Origin: an uncultured Eubacteriales bacterium
GTDB taxonomy: Bacteria > Bacillota > Clostridia > Christensenellales > Aristaeellaceae
DNA: 64,000 nt
Direction: 5' to 3'
Assembly (NCBI GenBank): GCA_902793605.1
Contig: CADBEB010000012.1
Span: 1 to 64,000, forward strand
The position numbers were made by a program, and so were the translations under genes. The notes under the pieces are model-generated. The model ran no database searches. It was not told where the DNA came from and saw only the letters and a program-made list of their open reading frames with translations. Position 1 is the stretch's first letter. Every line of letters begins with the position of its first letter. Of this stretch, positions 15,177 to 24,197 are shown one piece after another.

Positions 15177-15307
15177 TTATACGCATACGTCTACGAGCGC
15201 GCAAGATTCGATTTAAGCCGCCCGTGTATTCAGATGGGCAATTCAATTATCCGAAACAGGCGGAGTGCAGGAACGGCCGTTTTTGTTCAATTACGGGTGC
15301 ATTGCGC

Positions 15308-15329
15308 GTTGGTAGTAATGTTGGTAGTA
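15308..15329 (+). repeat. two integrase arm-type sites, right end
   Basis: GTTGGTAGTA at 15308-15317 and TGTTGGTAGTA at 15319-15329, 11 bp apart, matching the sites at 5909 and 7171-7195. Bases 15177-15385 hold no gene. Confidence 0.65.
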
Positions 15330-15385
15330 GAACGCAATTTATCACAACTCAGGGCAATTTTGCAGTTTTTATTCACAACATAAGA

Positions 15386-15426
15386 AAACCCCGGAAGCCT
15401 TAGTTTTTTTGGCTTTACCGGGGTTT
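15386..15426 (-). terminator. island-supplied terminator of tRNA-Arg
   Basis: AAACCCCGG-aAGCC pairs with GGCTTtaCCGGGGTTT; the minus-strand reading ends in a T-rich stretch. It lies inside the island just downstream of the restored tRNA-Arg and replaces the original terminator now at 5793. Confidence 0.75.
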
Positions 15427-15429
15427 CTC

Positions 15430-15477
15430 TTGGTGAGCCCGGCGGGATTCGAACCCACGACCTTTTGATTCGTAGTC
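15430..15477. repeat. right attachment repeat of island 1
   Basis: 48 bp identical to 5822-5869; here the copy is part of the complete tRNA-Arg gene. Confidence 0.95.
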
Positions 15478-15507
15478 AAACACTCTATCCAGCTGAGCTA
15501 CGAGCCC
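15431..15507 (-). tRNA. tRNA-Arg(ACG)
   Basis: A 77-nt cloverleaf with the CCA end encoded. The acceptor stem is GGGCTCG/CGGGCTC, the anticodon stem TTTGA/TCAAA around loop CTACGAA (anticodon ACG, read as ICG in the cell), and the T-arm has TTCGAAT. The 3' part from CCA to the anticodon stem is the island 1 attachment site, regenerated on integration. Confidence 0.95.
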
Positions 15508-15532
15508 ACAGGCTGCCGTTGACAGCTCAAGT

Positions 15533-15562
15533 ATAATATCACAACCGTCAGAGCATGTCAAA
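15533..15562 (-). promoter_or_regulatory. tRNA-Arg promoter
   Basis: On the minus strand TTGACA (15557-15562) and TATTAT (15533-15538), 18 bp apart, about 25 bp before the mature tRNA 5' end. Confidence 0.6.
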
Positions 15563-15568
15563 CACTTT

Positions 15569-16495
15569 TTATGCTTTAGGCGCCGTATAGTGCGGCATGA
15601 TGATTCCTTCCCGGTCAAAGCGTGCTTTTACGCGGCTGCGGATATCCCGTTCTATGCGCCAGTGTTCGCCGACCGGGCAGGCCACAGCGATCTGTACCAT
15701 AACGGAATTGCTCTCAAAGGAGATGATGCTCATGACCTGGGGTGTTTCTTCGATCCCTTCAATCTCTTCACCGGCGATCTCCATTTCCTCCCTGATCAGG
15801 CTGACCATCCATTCATGGTTTTCTTCATAGGGACAGGGAATATTGACCACCGCGCGCTTGAATCCCCGGGTCAAATTGGTGATCGTCCGAATATCGCCGT
15901 TGGGAATTACGACCAGATTCCCATTCCAGTTCCGGAGTGACGTCGTGCGGATCGTGATCGCCTCCACGGTTCCGCTCACATTGTTGATCGTGACCACATC
16001 GCCAACCGTCAGGTTCCCCTCACCCCAGAGGAACAGACCGGAAATGATGTCTTTGACCAGCGTCTGCGCACCGAAGGAGATCGCAATACCGACAACTCCG
16101 ACGGCAGTAAAGATGGAGCGCACATCAACCCCGAACAGATACAGCACAACGCCGATAATGATGAAATACATCACATAGCTGAAAATGCTGGAAGCAAGGA
16201 AGCCTGTTGTCCGGGCTTTTCTGGCTTTGACCGGATCCCGTTGACCCCGTCCGCTGAAAATGCCCTTGATAATTGTCCGGATGACCTTGGTCAGGATGAG
16301 TCCGGCAACGATCACCGCCAGCGCGATCAGCAGATGTGTGAGAAAAACGGGCATATCATCGATCGCATTGCTGATAACGCCCTTGGCACCTCCGACTACA
16401 TCCCTGACTTCATTTACCATCTGGTTCCCAACGGGTACAGGAGTCGGGGTCGCTTTCGTCCGGGCTGCCAGCATTCCGATCGGGGTATACTGCAT
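15569..16495 (-). CDS. MscS-family mechanosensitive channel
   Basis: A 308-aa small-conductance mechanosensitive channel that releases solutes on osmotic downshift. Membrane helices are at about residues 50-70, 95-120 and the pore-lining helix 120-145 (GVVGIAISFGAQTLVKDIISG), followed by the beta domain with FLWGEGNLTVGDVV and the alpha/beta C-terminus. The ATG at 16495 has AAGGAA about 10 bp upstream; an in-frame ATG 13 codons earlier has no such site. It stands alone between the tRNA-Arg promoter and a divergent GH13 gene. A second MscS protein is encoded at 34.2 kb. Confidence 0.9.
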   Translation of the reverse strand: MQYTPIGMLAARTKATPTPVPVGNQMVNEVRDVVGGAKGVISNAIDDMPVFLTHLLIALAVIVAGLILTKVIRTIIKGIFSGRGQRDPVKARKARTTGFLASSIFSYVMYFIIIGVVLYLFGVDVRSIFTAVGVVGIAISFGAQTLVKDIISGLFLWGEGNLTVGDVVTINNVSGTVEAITIRTTSLRNWNGNLVVIPNGDIRTITNLTRGFKRAVVNIPCPYEENHEWMVSLIREEMEIAGEEIEGIEETPQVMSIISFESNSVMVQIAVACPVGEHWRIERDIRSRVKARFDREGIIMPHYTAPKA

Positions 16496-16572
16496 GCTCA
16501 GTTCCTTTCCTTGCAAAGATCTTTGGAGATTCATCGGTATCTTACCCCGTTTTTTCTTTCCTGTCCAGCCGC

Positions 16573-16601
16573 TTGCCTGCCTGTCGCTTTTAAGGTATAC
16601 T
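16573..16601 (+). promoter_or_regulatory. promoter of the GH13 gene
   Basis: TTGCCT (16573-16578) and TATACT (16596-16601), 17 bp apart, 30 bp before the start codon. Confidence 0.65.
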
Positions 16602-16630
16602 GAAACCGTTCAGCAAAGGAGGTTTCCTCA

Positions 16631-18712
16631 ATGCCCGTCAGTCAATCCATACTCTCCGCTGTCTTCAGTGATGAATCCCCTGTCTATCGCTTTCCGTCCG
16701 AGCCGGATCCGGGTGATACCGTTGCGATCCGCATCCGCGTGGCGAAGGACAGCGCCAGTCGGGTTATCCTGCTTCTGGAATCCCTGACCGTCGGTATGCT
16801 GATGGTGAAGGCGAAGAGTGATGAGTTTTTTGATTATTTCGAAGCCGGTCTGTTCTGCAACGAGACAGAAGTCAGCTACCGCTTCCTGATCGAATGCCCG
16901 GATGGGACGCGGATCGCCTATGACAAGAGCGGTGTCCGCGCAGATGAGCATAATGTGCCTGATTTCCACCCGGCCTACGCCTTCCGTTTCATTCCGGGCT
17001 TCCATGTCCCTGCCTGGGCCAAGGGTGCCGTGATGTATCAGATCTTTACGGATCGTTTCTGCAACGGCAATCCGGCCAACGATGTCGTCGACAACGAGTA
17101 TTACTATACGATCGGGCACGTCAAACACGCGGCTGCCTGGGACACCCCGCCAAATGACACGGATTACCGATACTTCTACGGCGGCGACCTGCAGGGCATC
17201 ATCGACAAACTGGACTATCTGCAGGATCTCGGCATTGAGGCGCTCTATCTCAACCCGATCTTTGTCTCCCCTTCCAGCCACAAGTATGACTGTCAGGATT
17301 ATGACCATATCGATCCGCATTTCGGCGTGATCACGGATGATGTGGATCACGTTATGGAAGCCGCGGAAAAGAACAATGAAACTGCGGCAAAGTATATCCG
17401 CCGGGTCACCAGCGAAGAAAACCTGGAGAAGAGCGACGATCTCTTTGCGCGTCTCTGCAGTGAGCTGCACCGCCGTGGCATGCGCATCATCCTGGACGGT
17501 GTGTTCAACCACTGCGGCTCCTTCAATAAATGGATGGACCATGAGGGAATCTACCTGGGCAAAGCCGGTTTCGTACCGGGAGCCTTCCAGAGCATCCACA
17601 GCCCCTACCGCTCCTATTTCCGCTTCCACGACACCGGAAACAGCCATACCCCGATGTATGAAGGCTGGTGGGGATACTCCACCCTGCCGAAACTGAACTA
17701 TGAAGAATCCCCGGAACTGTGCGAGGAGATCCTGCGAATCGCGGAGAAATGGCTCTCCCCGCCCTACTGTATCGATGGCTGGCGTCTTGATGTCGCGGCA
17801 GACCTGGGTCACAGTTCCGAATTCAATCACCAGTTCTGGCATCGCTTCCGTGAACGGGTCAAATCCGTCAACCCCAATGCTTTGATCCTGGCGGAGCACT
17901 ACGGTGATCCCGCTCCCTGGCTGAACGGACAGGAATGGGACTCCGTGATGAACTATGACGCGTTCATGGAGCCGGTCACCTGGTTCCTGACCGGTATGGA
18001 AAAGCATTCTGATTCCTATCGTGACGACCTGTATCAGAACGGTTATGCCTTCTTCGGCATCATGATGGACAAGATGGCCCGTTTTAAGTATCCGTCGCTC
18101 CTGTGTGCGATGAACGAGTTGTCCAACCACGATCATTCGCGTTTCCTGACGCGTACGAACCGGATGGTCGGACGGACGACTACGCTTGGTCCTGACGCCG
18201 CGGGCAACGGAATCAACAAAGGCGTTTTCCGGGAGGCTGTAACCATCCAGATGTCCTGGCCCGGCGCGCCGACCGTGTATTATGCGGACGAAGCCGGCCA
18301 GATCGGCTGGACCGACCCCGATAACCGCCGCACTTATCCCTGGGGTCAGGAAGACCAAAGCCTGATCGACCTGCATCGCGACCTGATCCGGCTGCGCAGG
18401 GAGATCTCCGTTCTGAAGGACGGTTCCCTGAAGCAGCTTCTCGCGGAATACGGCCGGATCGCCTATGCCCGTTTTGACGATACTGAACGCTGCGTCATTG
18501 CCGTGAATAACACGGGTGAGTGGGCCAAACTGCGTCTCTTTGTCCGGGATGCCGGTGCAAAGGAAGGCGAAGCCTTCTACCGTCGGCTTCAGACCATCCA
18601 GGACGGGCATACGACGGAGCAGGAAAAAACAGGGACCGTATCCGAAGGCTTCCTGTCCTTCGACCTGGCGCCTTTTTCCTCCGTGATTCTCAGCAACATT
18701 TCCGAAGAATGA
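16631..18712 (+). CDS. GH13 alpha-glucan hydrolase (neopullulanase/cyclomaltodextrinase-like)
   Basis: A 693-aa intracellular alpha-amylase-family enzyme (no signal peptide), expected to cleave maltodextrins, cyclodextrins or pullulan pieces. An N-terminal beta domain of about 110 residues resembles CBM34. The TIM barrel starts at GAVMYQIFTDRFCNG, and the catalytic triad is D387 (GWRLDVA), E422 (LILAEHYGD) and D501 (NHDHSR). The barrel carries an insertion rich in Glu/Lys before DLFARLCSELHRRGMRIILDG. A C-terminal beta sandwich ends the protein. AAAGGAGG lies 8 bp before the ATG. It has its own promoter and terminator, with no sugar transporter or regulator beside it. Confidence 0.92.
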   Translation: MPVSQSILSAVFSDESPVYRFPSEPDPGDTVAIRIRVAKDSASRVILLLESLTVGMLMVKAKSDEFFDYFEAGLFCNETEVSYRFLIECPDGTRIAYDKSGVRADEHNVPDFHPAYAFRFIPGFHVPAWAKGAVMYQIFTDRFCNGNPANDVVDNEYYYTIGHVKHAAAWDTPPNDTDYRYFYGGDLQGIIDKLDYLQDLGIEALYLNPIFVSPSSHKYDCQDYDHIDPHFGVITDDVDHVMEAAEKNNETAAKYIRRVTSEENLEKSDDLFARLCSELHRRGMRIILDGVFNHCGSFNKWMDHEGIYLGKAGFVPGAFQSIHSPYRSYFRFHDTGNSHTPMYEGWWGYSTLPKLNYEESPELCEEILRIAEKWLSPPYCIDGWRLDVAADLGHSSEFNHQFWHRFRERVKSVNPNALILAEHYGDPAPWLNGQEWDSVMNYDAFMEPVTWFLTGMEKHSDSYRDDLYQNGYAFFGIMMDKMARFKYPSLLCAMNELSNHDHSRFLTRTNRMVGRTTTLGPDAAGNGINKGVFREAVTIQMSWPGAPTVYYADEAGQIGWTDPDNRRTYPWGQEDQSLIDLHRDLIRLRREISVLKDGSLKQLLAEYGRIAYARFDDTERCVIAVNNTGEWAKLRLFVRDAGAKEGEAFYRRLQTIQDGHTTEQEKTGTVSEGFLSFDLAPFSSVILSNISEE

Positions 18713-18726
18713 ATCCGAACAGCAGC

Positions 18727-18763
18727 GGAGACCGATCAATCGCTTGATCGGCCTCCGTTTTTT
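18727..18763 (+). terminator. terminator of the GH13 gene
   Basis: GGAG-a-CCGATCAA pairs with TTGATCGG-c-CTCC around a 4-nt loop, then six T. It may also serve the convergent ABC permease gene. Confidence 0.85.
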
Positions 18764-18771
18764 GTCCTTTG

Positions 18772-20436
18772 TTATTCTATGCAGTAGTACTTCTTCGTCA
18801 TCTTGTTCATCCGGATCGTTGCCAGCGCACAGAGGACGATCAGGACGACAGCCAGGATGCCGAACACCTCGTATAATCCAAGCCCCCAGCTGATAAGGAA
18901 GTAGGTCAGAACTCCAAGAGCGATCAGGATTCCCCAGGAGATCAGCATGGAGATCAGTACGCCGAAGTTCTGCTTCACGGCTTCCTGTTCGGTCACCCAG
19001 TCCAGCCGCGGCTTGCGGATATCCCGGTTCAGGGCCAGTACCGAGTTCACATAGCTGAACAGCACGCACAGGATAAAAGCCAGGATCGCCTGTACCGCGA
19101 ACTTCGGGAAGATGATGATCACCGCGACGGAGGCGGCAAGCACGCCGATCAGTGCCAGGCTGAAACCTACCGCAAACTTGGCTCCGATAATGGTCTTTGC
19201 GGGGATCGGCAGTGCGGTCAGGAATCCGTGGCCCTTTCCTTCCCGCGTTACCGCGGTGGAAAGTGCCGGATTCATTCCGGCCATATAGGCAAGGACCGCC
19301 GCCAGGATCGACATGATCAGGGCAGGGTTCAGCTTTTCCATGACCGTATTCAGCGTTTCTCCGGATCCGCCGGCCCGATTGCCGATCACGAACATCATGA
19401 TCACCATCAGCAAAGGCATGAAGGAGATCGGCAGGATATTCGTTGCATAGGAAGGCGTTCTGAGGATCGACATGATCTCCCGCTTGCAGCAGGCTGAAAA
19501 CTGCGAACCGGCGCTGAAGGATTCCCTTCCGGTTAATTTCCTTTTCCCGCCCTCAGGCGTTTCCGTCTGCAGCAGGGAGAGCTTCCGGTAAACATAGCCC
19601 AGCAGCCATACGGTAATCACCGGAGCTGCCAGTGATACCGCGATCCACAGGGCGAACTGACCGTAGTCTTTCCCCAGCAGGCCCTTGGCTGCCCAGGCGG
19701 CCGGCGGGAACATAGAGGTCATGCCCTCGATCCGCGCGGTGTTGTCCATCATAAAACGCTGGAGCATCTCGCCGCTTTCCACGCTGTCTCCGGTCGCGCC
19801 GCCCAGGTTCATCATCAGGATCATATATCCGACCATCAGCGCAATCCCGCCGACGGTCATCACCATTTCCCGGTGCTTCCACAGGGCACTTACCCGGATA
19901 ATCAGGCTGCCCACAAAGGCGATGATACAGATCGGCAGCAGGGCAATCAGCAGCCACACCGGGATCAGGCGGAGCCAGAAGCCCGCATCCACGCCAACCT
20001 TCACCCCGTACAGGATGCAGGCCGGCAGCAGCAGGAGCGCATCGATGCAGGTCTCGGAGATCCAGACCTGGGTCAGCTTCGCGCTCAGGATCGTCCGGGA
20101 CTTCAGGGGCAGCGCAGCCAGATAGGCAGCGTCCCGGCCCAGGTACAGGGAACTGAGCACGAAGAAGAACGACATGATCAGCGTACCCACAGTGGCTAAG
20201 GTCACCACCATGCTGATCAGCATATCCGGTGTGCCCATCTTCATCAGGATATCAAGGATCTTGTTCTCGACGATAAAAAGCATGGCGCCGAGGTAGATGA
20301 CCAGGAAGACGATCAGGATCGCCATCCCGATGGTGCGGCCTTTCTTTTCCTTCAGCGCGTTCCTGAAGTTACGGGGCTTCAGGTCCGCAAACCGGGAAAG
20401 CAGCTGCAGCCGCAGCAGCGCGAAAAAGCCTGTCAT
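18772..20436 (-). CDS. ABC-2 type exporter permease
   Basis: A 554-aa membrane protein with about twelve hydrophobic segments in two groups, (e.g. 37-58, 82-115, 150-175) and (e.g. 330-350, 375-395, 420-545), separated by a loop near 300-320. It looks like the large two-half permease of Bacillota exporters that pair with one ATPase. It overlaps the upstream ATPase gene by 4 bp (ATGA), so the two form one transporter. The substrate cannot be read from sequence; antimicrobial-peptide or lipid export are usual roles for such pairs. Confidence 0.8.
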   Translation of the reverse strand: MTGFFALLRLQLLSRFADLKPRNFRNALKEKKGRTIGMAILIVFLVIYLGAMLFIVENKILDILMKMGTPDMLISMVVTLATVGTLIMSFFFVLSSLYLGRDAAYLAALPLKSRTILSAKLTQVWISETCIDALLLLPACILYGVKVGVDAGFWLRLIPVWLLIALLPICIIAFVGSLIIRVSALWKHREMVMTVGGIALMVGYMILMMNLGGATGDSVESGEMLQRFMMDNTARIEGMTSMFPPAAWAAKGLLGKDYGQFALWIAVSLAAPVITVWLLGYVYRKLSLLQTETPEGGKRKLTGRESFSAGSQFSACCKREIMSILRTPSYATNILPISFMPLLMVIMMFVIGNRAGGSGETLNTVMEKLNPALIMSILAAVLAYMAGMNPALSTAVTREGKGHGFLTALPIPAKTIIGAKFAVGFSLALIGVLAASVAVIIIFPKFAVQAILAFILCVLFSYVNSVLALNRDIRKPRLDWVTEQEAVKQNFGVLISMLISWGILIALGVLTYFLISWGLGLYEVFGILAVVLIVLCALATIRMNKMTKKYYCIE

Positions 20437-21170
20437 TGTTCTTCTCCTCCGTCGTCCGTCAGCTCCAGGAACAGTTCTTCAAGGCTTGCGCCTTTCTCTC
20501 CGGAGCGCAGTTCTTCCAGCGTGCCGAGGGCGCGCAGGTTGCCATGGTCGATCACACCGATCCGTGTGCACAGCTTTTCCGCCACTTCGAGCACATGCGT
20601 GGAGAAAAAGACCGTGTTACCCTCCCGGCAGTGCCGGAGCATTTCTTCCTTCAGCAGATGAGCCGCCCGGGGATCCAGACCACCCAGCGGTTCGTCCAGG
20701 ATCCAGATCGGGGGATTATGGATCAGCGCGCCGATCACTACAAGCTTCTGTTTCATTCCTTTGGAATAGGAACGGACCTGGCTGTTGATGGCATCCTTCA
20801 GTTCGAAGATCTCCAGATATTTCTCAATGTGCGCTTTCCTGCGGGCAGCATCCACCTGGTATACATCCGCCATGAAATTCAGGTACTCCATTCCGGTCAG
20901 CCGGTCGTACAGATCGATCCCGTCCGGCACATAGCCGATCAGGCGCTGCGCTTCGATCCGGTCCCTGGCCATATCATGTCCGGCCATGGTGATCGTCCCT
21001 TCGTCGGGGGTCAGGATACCGGTCATCAGTTTGATGGTCGTGGTCTTTCCTGCGCCGTTCGGGCCGATAAAGCCGAAGAGTTCTCCGCCTTCAACGCTGA
21101 GATTCAGGTTGTCCACGGCTTTTTTGTTATTCTTCGCGTATGTCTTGGTCACTTGCTTCAGTTCGATCAT
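20433..21170 (-). CDS. ABC exporter ATP-binding protein
   Basis: A 245-aa ATPase. Walker A is GPNGAGKTTT (about 37-46), signature YSKGMKQKL (about 132-140), Walker B WILDEPLGGLD (about 155-165), and the H-loop is in FFSTHVLE. It belongs to the CcmA/drug-exporter type that works with ABC-2 permeases. The start at 21170 follows AAGGAGG; an in-frame ATG 18 codons earlier lacks a ribosome site. It is translationally coupled to the permease downstream. Confidence 0.92.
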   Translation of the reverse strand: MIELKQVTKTYAKNNKKAVDNLNLSVEGGELFGFIGPNGAGKTTTIKLMTGILTPDEGTITMAGHDMARDRIEAQRLIGYVPDGIDLYDRLTGMEYLNFMADVYQVDAARRKAHIEKYLEIFELKDAINSQVRSYSKGMKQKLVVIGALIHNPPIWILDEPLGGLDPRAAHLLKEEMLRHCREGNTVFFSTHVLEVAEKLCTRIGVIDHGNLRALGTLEELRSGEKGASLEELFLELTDDGGEEQ

Positions 21171-21303
21171 GGATCCTCCTTCGGCGGTCTCCCGCCTTTC
21201 ATGTTTCTGAACGGCATTGATCATATCACATTTTCCGGTAAAATAAACAGCCGATCACGAAATTTATACGTACTTATTTTTCTCTCGCCGTCTGAATTTG
21301 AGA

Positions 21304-21332
21304 TTGCAAATACAGCACGAGTCCTGTAGAAT
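21304..21332 (+). promoter_or_regulatory. promoter of the secreted 186-aa protein gene
   Basis: TTGCAA (21304-21309) and TAGAAT (21327-21332), 17 bp apart. Confidence 0.55.
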
Positions 21333-21368
21333 AACAGTAAGACCCAAGCAATGAAGGAGGTAATTGAA

Positions 21369-21929
21369 ATGAAAAAGATTTTTTCCCTGTTTATGGCCCT
21401 GTGCCTCGTCTGCGTGTCTGCTGCTGCCCTGGCCGAAGCCACAGCGGCTGACGGTTCCCCCGTTAAGCTCGACGGTTTCACCCTGAACCTCGAAGCCGGC
21501 GCATATTATCAGCTGGGCGCCAAGGAAGCAGAGCAGGTTTATGTGACAGTCTATCCCTATGTTGCCGGCGGAGACCAGAGCACCAACTTCAACGCTGTCT
21601 GGGTCGGTGGAGCCGGAACGGTCACCGTTGAGGATGTCCGGGCCCAGGTCCCCGACCTGAAGAACCAGATGAAAGCCGGGTTTGAGCAGTATGGCTATAC
21701 GCTCAATTCCCTGGATTACGGTGATCCGGTCGACGGAACACTCAGCGGCGAAGCCTGTGTTGTCCTCGATTCAAAGATGAGCCTGTCTGCCAACGGTATG
21801 ACCCTGGATATTAACCAGCGTCAGTTCTACGTCGGAAGCAAAGGTTTCATCCTGACAGCAAGCGCCGGTGATGCGGAAATGCTGGGTACCGTTACCGCCC
21901 TGATGGATTCTGTGATCGCCTGGGATTAA
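21369..21929 (+). CDS. secreted protein of unknown function
   Basis: A 186-aa protein with a clear signal peptide (KKIFSLFMALCLVCVSAAAL, cleavage after ALA near residue 22). The mature part is a beta-rich domain of about 160 residues (e.g. VYVTVYPYVAGGDQ, LNSLDYGDPVDG, QFYVGSKGFILTASAG) that looks like a single compact fold without catalytic residues that I recognise. AAGGAGG lies 11 bp before the ATG at 21369; an ATG 6 codons earlier overlaps that site and is rejected. Monocistronic with its own promoter and terminator. Confidence 0.75.
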   Translation: MKKIFSLFMALCLVCVSAAALAEATAADGSPVKLDGFTLNLEAGAYYQLGAKEAEQVYVTVYPYVAGGDQSTNFNAVWVGGAGTVTVEDVRAQVPDLKNQMKAGFEQYGYTLNSLDYGDPVDGTLSGEACVVLDSKMSLSANGMTLDINQRQFYVGSKGFILTASAGDAEMLGTVTALMDSVIAWD

Positions 21930-21964
21930 TAAAATCGGAGGTGTTAAACCTCCGCGCTTTTGCA

Positions 21965-21989
21965 GCCCGCACGGGATGTGCGGGCTTTT
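21965..21989 (+). terminator. terminator between convergent genes
   Basis: GCCCGCAC/GTGCGGGC with a 5-nt loop, then TTTT. Confidence 0.8.
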
Positions 21990-21997
21990 CCATTGTC

Positions 21998-23905
21998 TTA
22001 TTCCTTGTCCAGGAATCGTTTCAGCTCACTGATCGGAACGGGTTCGGAATACTTGTAACCCTGCAGGTAGGAAGCGCTCAGACCGCGGCACATCTCCTCG
22101 TCCTTCTCGTTCTCCACGCCTTCATACAGCACGGAATAGTTCAGCTTGCTGAACAGGTCTGCCAGGCTGCCGAGAACCTGTTCGGAACGTTTGTTCTGTC
22201 CTCCCGCAATCACCATGCTCCGGTCGAATTTGATAATATCAAACGGAAGCTCCAGGATCCGCTCCATGTTGCTGTAACCGGTGCCGAAGTCGTCCAGATA
22301 AAAGGTGATTCCCTTCTCTTTCAGTTCCTCGATCTTTTCCTTCATCACCAGGAAGTCGCTGTCGTTTCGGGATTCCGTCAGCTCGATTGCGATCCGGCTG
22401 GAGTCCACCCCACTGCGGTCGATAATGCTGTTGATATCCCCGCAGAAATCCTGATCCCTCAGCTCCATGACGGAGACGTTCACGCTGATGCGCGTGACTT
22501 CAAATCCTTCCGACAGCAGAACAGAGATGGCTTTGCAGGTCTTGCTCAGGATGATCTCCGTCAGCACGTGGATATAGCCGTTTTCCTCCGCGATGGGAAT
22601 AAACTGGTCCGGAAAGACGACACCCATATCATCCAGCAGCAGCCGCATAAGCGCTTCTGCCGTATCGTATTTCCCGGTCCGGATGTTGTAGACCGGCTGG
22701 CAATAGACCAGCACCCGCGGATCGTCCGGGTCCTTCTTCGCGGCGATATCTGCCACTTCTTTCAGGATTGTTTCATACCGCCGGAACTTATCGCGGTCGT
22801 CCGGCTGCACCCGATGGATCGTGTTTTCCGGGATCTGGGCATGAATACTCCGGATAAAGCTGATATAGTCATTCTTCCGGTTCAGCTCCGGTGTGCTCTC
22901 GCCGATAACCAGCTTGTAGTCATACCGGAACCGTTCGTATTCTTTCCCGAACTCTTCCAGGACCTTGACAGTCCGCTCCTCCCAGTTGGGGTTTCTGTCC
23001 TTCGGGACCATCAGGAGCATATGCCCGTTACTCACCTGGAACAGCGTCGATTTCCGGTAATAGGATTCCGCCACATGCCGGATCAGGGTCCGCATTTCTT
23101 CGGACAAAGTTGCTCCGCTCTCATCCAGTTCCCGCATGTAGAGGCTCAGGAACAGGTACTCCCGCTGCTTCTCATCACTGTAGTGGATGAGGTTGTTCAG
23201 GCCCCGCAGATCGTTGGCTCCCAGCAGTGCGTCATAGGGATTCGAGTGCAGCAGATACATCACCGCGATCAGCGGGAAGAGGAAGGTGGACGCTGTGTAG
23301 GTAGACTGCATCCGGAGCCGAGCAGCCGCGAGGACGATTATGGAAATCATCTCCACGCCGAAGAAGCCGATCATCACCTGCCTGTACAGCCTCCGGCGCA
23401 CCCGGATCAGCAGGACCGTGAGCAGCAAAACAAACAGCACATAGCCGATTGTAAAGATCGTGGAGCCTTCAAAGGAAATCATTCCGTCCACGATGTGCAT
23501 TGTCCGGCCGGTAAAGATGCCGACGGCATCCGCTATGGAGAATATAATGAAAAGGGCTGACGCGATGAGGACATACGGTTTTCTCCGCTGCCGGCTCAGC
23601 GCCGTGGCTTCGCAGGTATAGATCACATACTGATGCAGGATCGCAAAAAGCAGCGTGTGATAGATAGTCCGCAGCGCATAGAACACTGTCCGGGGCAGAT
23701 CCGGATCCCGGTCCATCAGATAGTGGAGGGTCAGATCCGCGAGCGTGGCGATGATCAGCATATACAGCATCGCGGCAAAGATGCGGAAACTCTTCATCCG
23801 CACCTTGAAGGAAACGGTCAGCAGTATGAGCATAACGAAGCAGACTGCCAGAACCGTGATTTCGCTGGCAGCGAAATACTTCTCCAACTGTACCGTTCCC
23901 TGCAT
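21998..23905 (-). CDS. membrane c-di-GMP phosphodiesterase (EAL), degenerate GGDEF
   Basis: A 635-aa protein expected to hydrolyse c-di-GMP. Seven or eight N-terminal membrane helices (about 15-225, 7TM sensor-like) precede a GGDEF-sized region (about 240-360) that lacks the motif; SNGHMLLMVP stands where it should be, so it is not a cyclase. The EAL domain (about 385-630) keeps the motif as EALMRL and the metal/catalytic residues: NVSV Asn, ELTES Glu, DDFGTGYSN, the Lys of IIKFDRSM and EGVEN. AAAGGAG lies 10 bp before the ATG. It is the natural counterpart of the cyclase at 2.1-3.2 kb. Confidence 0.92.
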   Translation of the reverse strand: MQGTVQLEKYFAASEITVLAVCFVMLILLTVSFKVRMKSFRIFAAMLYMLIIATLADLTLHYLMDRDPDLPRTVFYALRTIYHTLLFAILHQYVIYTCEATALSRQRRKPYVLIASALFIIFSIADAVGIFTGRTMHIVDGMISFEGSTIFTIGYVLFVLLLTVLLIRVRRRLYRQVMIGFFGVEMISIIVLAAARLRMQSTYTASTFLFPLIAVMYLLHSNPYDALLGANDLRGLNNLIHYSDEKQREYLFLSLYMRELDESGATLSEEMRTLIRHVAESYYRKSTLFQVSNGHMLLMVPKDRNPNWEERTVKVLEEFGKEYERFRYDYKLVIGESTPELNRKNDYISFIRSIHAQIPENTIHRVQPDDRDKFRRYETILKEVADIAAKKDPDDPRVLVYCQPVYNIRTGKYDTAEALMRLLLDDMGVVFPDQFIPIAEENGYIHVLTEIILSKTCKAISVLLSEGFEVTRISVNVSVMELRDQDFCGDINSIIDRSGVDSSRIAIELTESRNDSDFLVMKEKIEELKEKGITFYLDDFGTGYSNMERILELPFDIIKFDRSMVIAGGQNKRSEQVLGSLADLFSKLNYSVLYEGVENEKDEEMCRGLSASYLQGYKYSEPVPISELKRFLDKE

Positions 23906-24111
23906 CCCGGTGGTACTCCTTTGTGTCCGATCTCAGGCAGAACCCGGTTCTGCCGTTCTCAGGATCTTTTTTACTAAATCAATTGATTATAGCACATATA
24001 CCCACTCTTGAAAAGGCTTTTCGAAACGTTTCGGAATCCATCCGGGCGGATCATTGTCTTAATCCGGTATACAAAACGCAAACAAAATACATGGATGCTC
24101 CGGCTCTTTTC

Positions 24112-24140
24112 TTGCGAAGCAGACTGTTATCATATAAAAT
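24112..24140 (+). promoter_or_regulatory. promoter of the DUF3798 ABC operon
   Basis: TTGCGA (24112-24117) and TAAAAT (24135-24140), 17 bp apart, leaving a leader of about 50 nt. The rest of 23906-24197 holds nothing recognisable. Confidence 0.6.
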
Positions 24141-24197
24141 AGGAAAACTGAAAGCCGGACATGAATCCGGAAAAAAACAGAAAGGAAGCAACCTATC

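Larger units (their letters stand above)
5822..15477. mobile_element. integrated island 1 in tRNA-Arg, satellite-like
   Basis: About 9.6 kb bounded by 48-bp direct repeats. It encodes a tyrosine integrase next to the left repeat (leftward) and otherwise rightward genes: a small HTH protein, a DUF927 helicase-like protein, a serine recombinase, about ten small proteins and a 346-aa unknown. Base composition is visibly more AT-rich than the flanks. There is no relaxase, coupling protein, transposase or phage capsid, tail or lysis gene. Gene order (integrase, regulator, replication protein, repeat-rich origin-like DNA, packaging-like HTH protein) recalls phage-inducible islands; that comparison is inference. 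Confidence 0.85.

Noticed and set aside
16628..19069. 813-codon open frame antisense to the GH13 gene
   Set aside because: Same codon-bias artefact; it runs through a terminator and into the ABC permease region.
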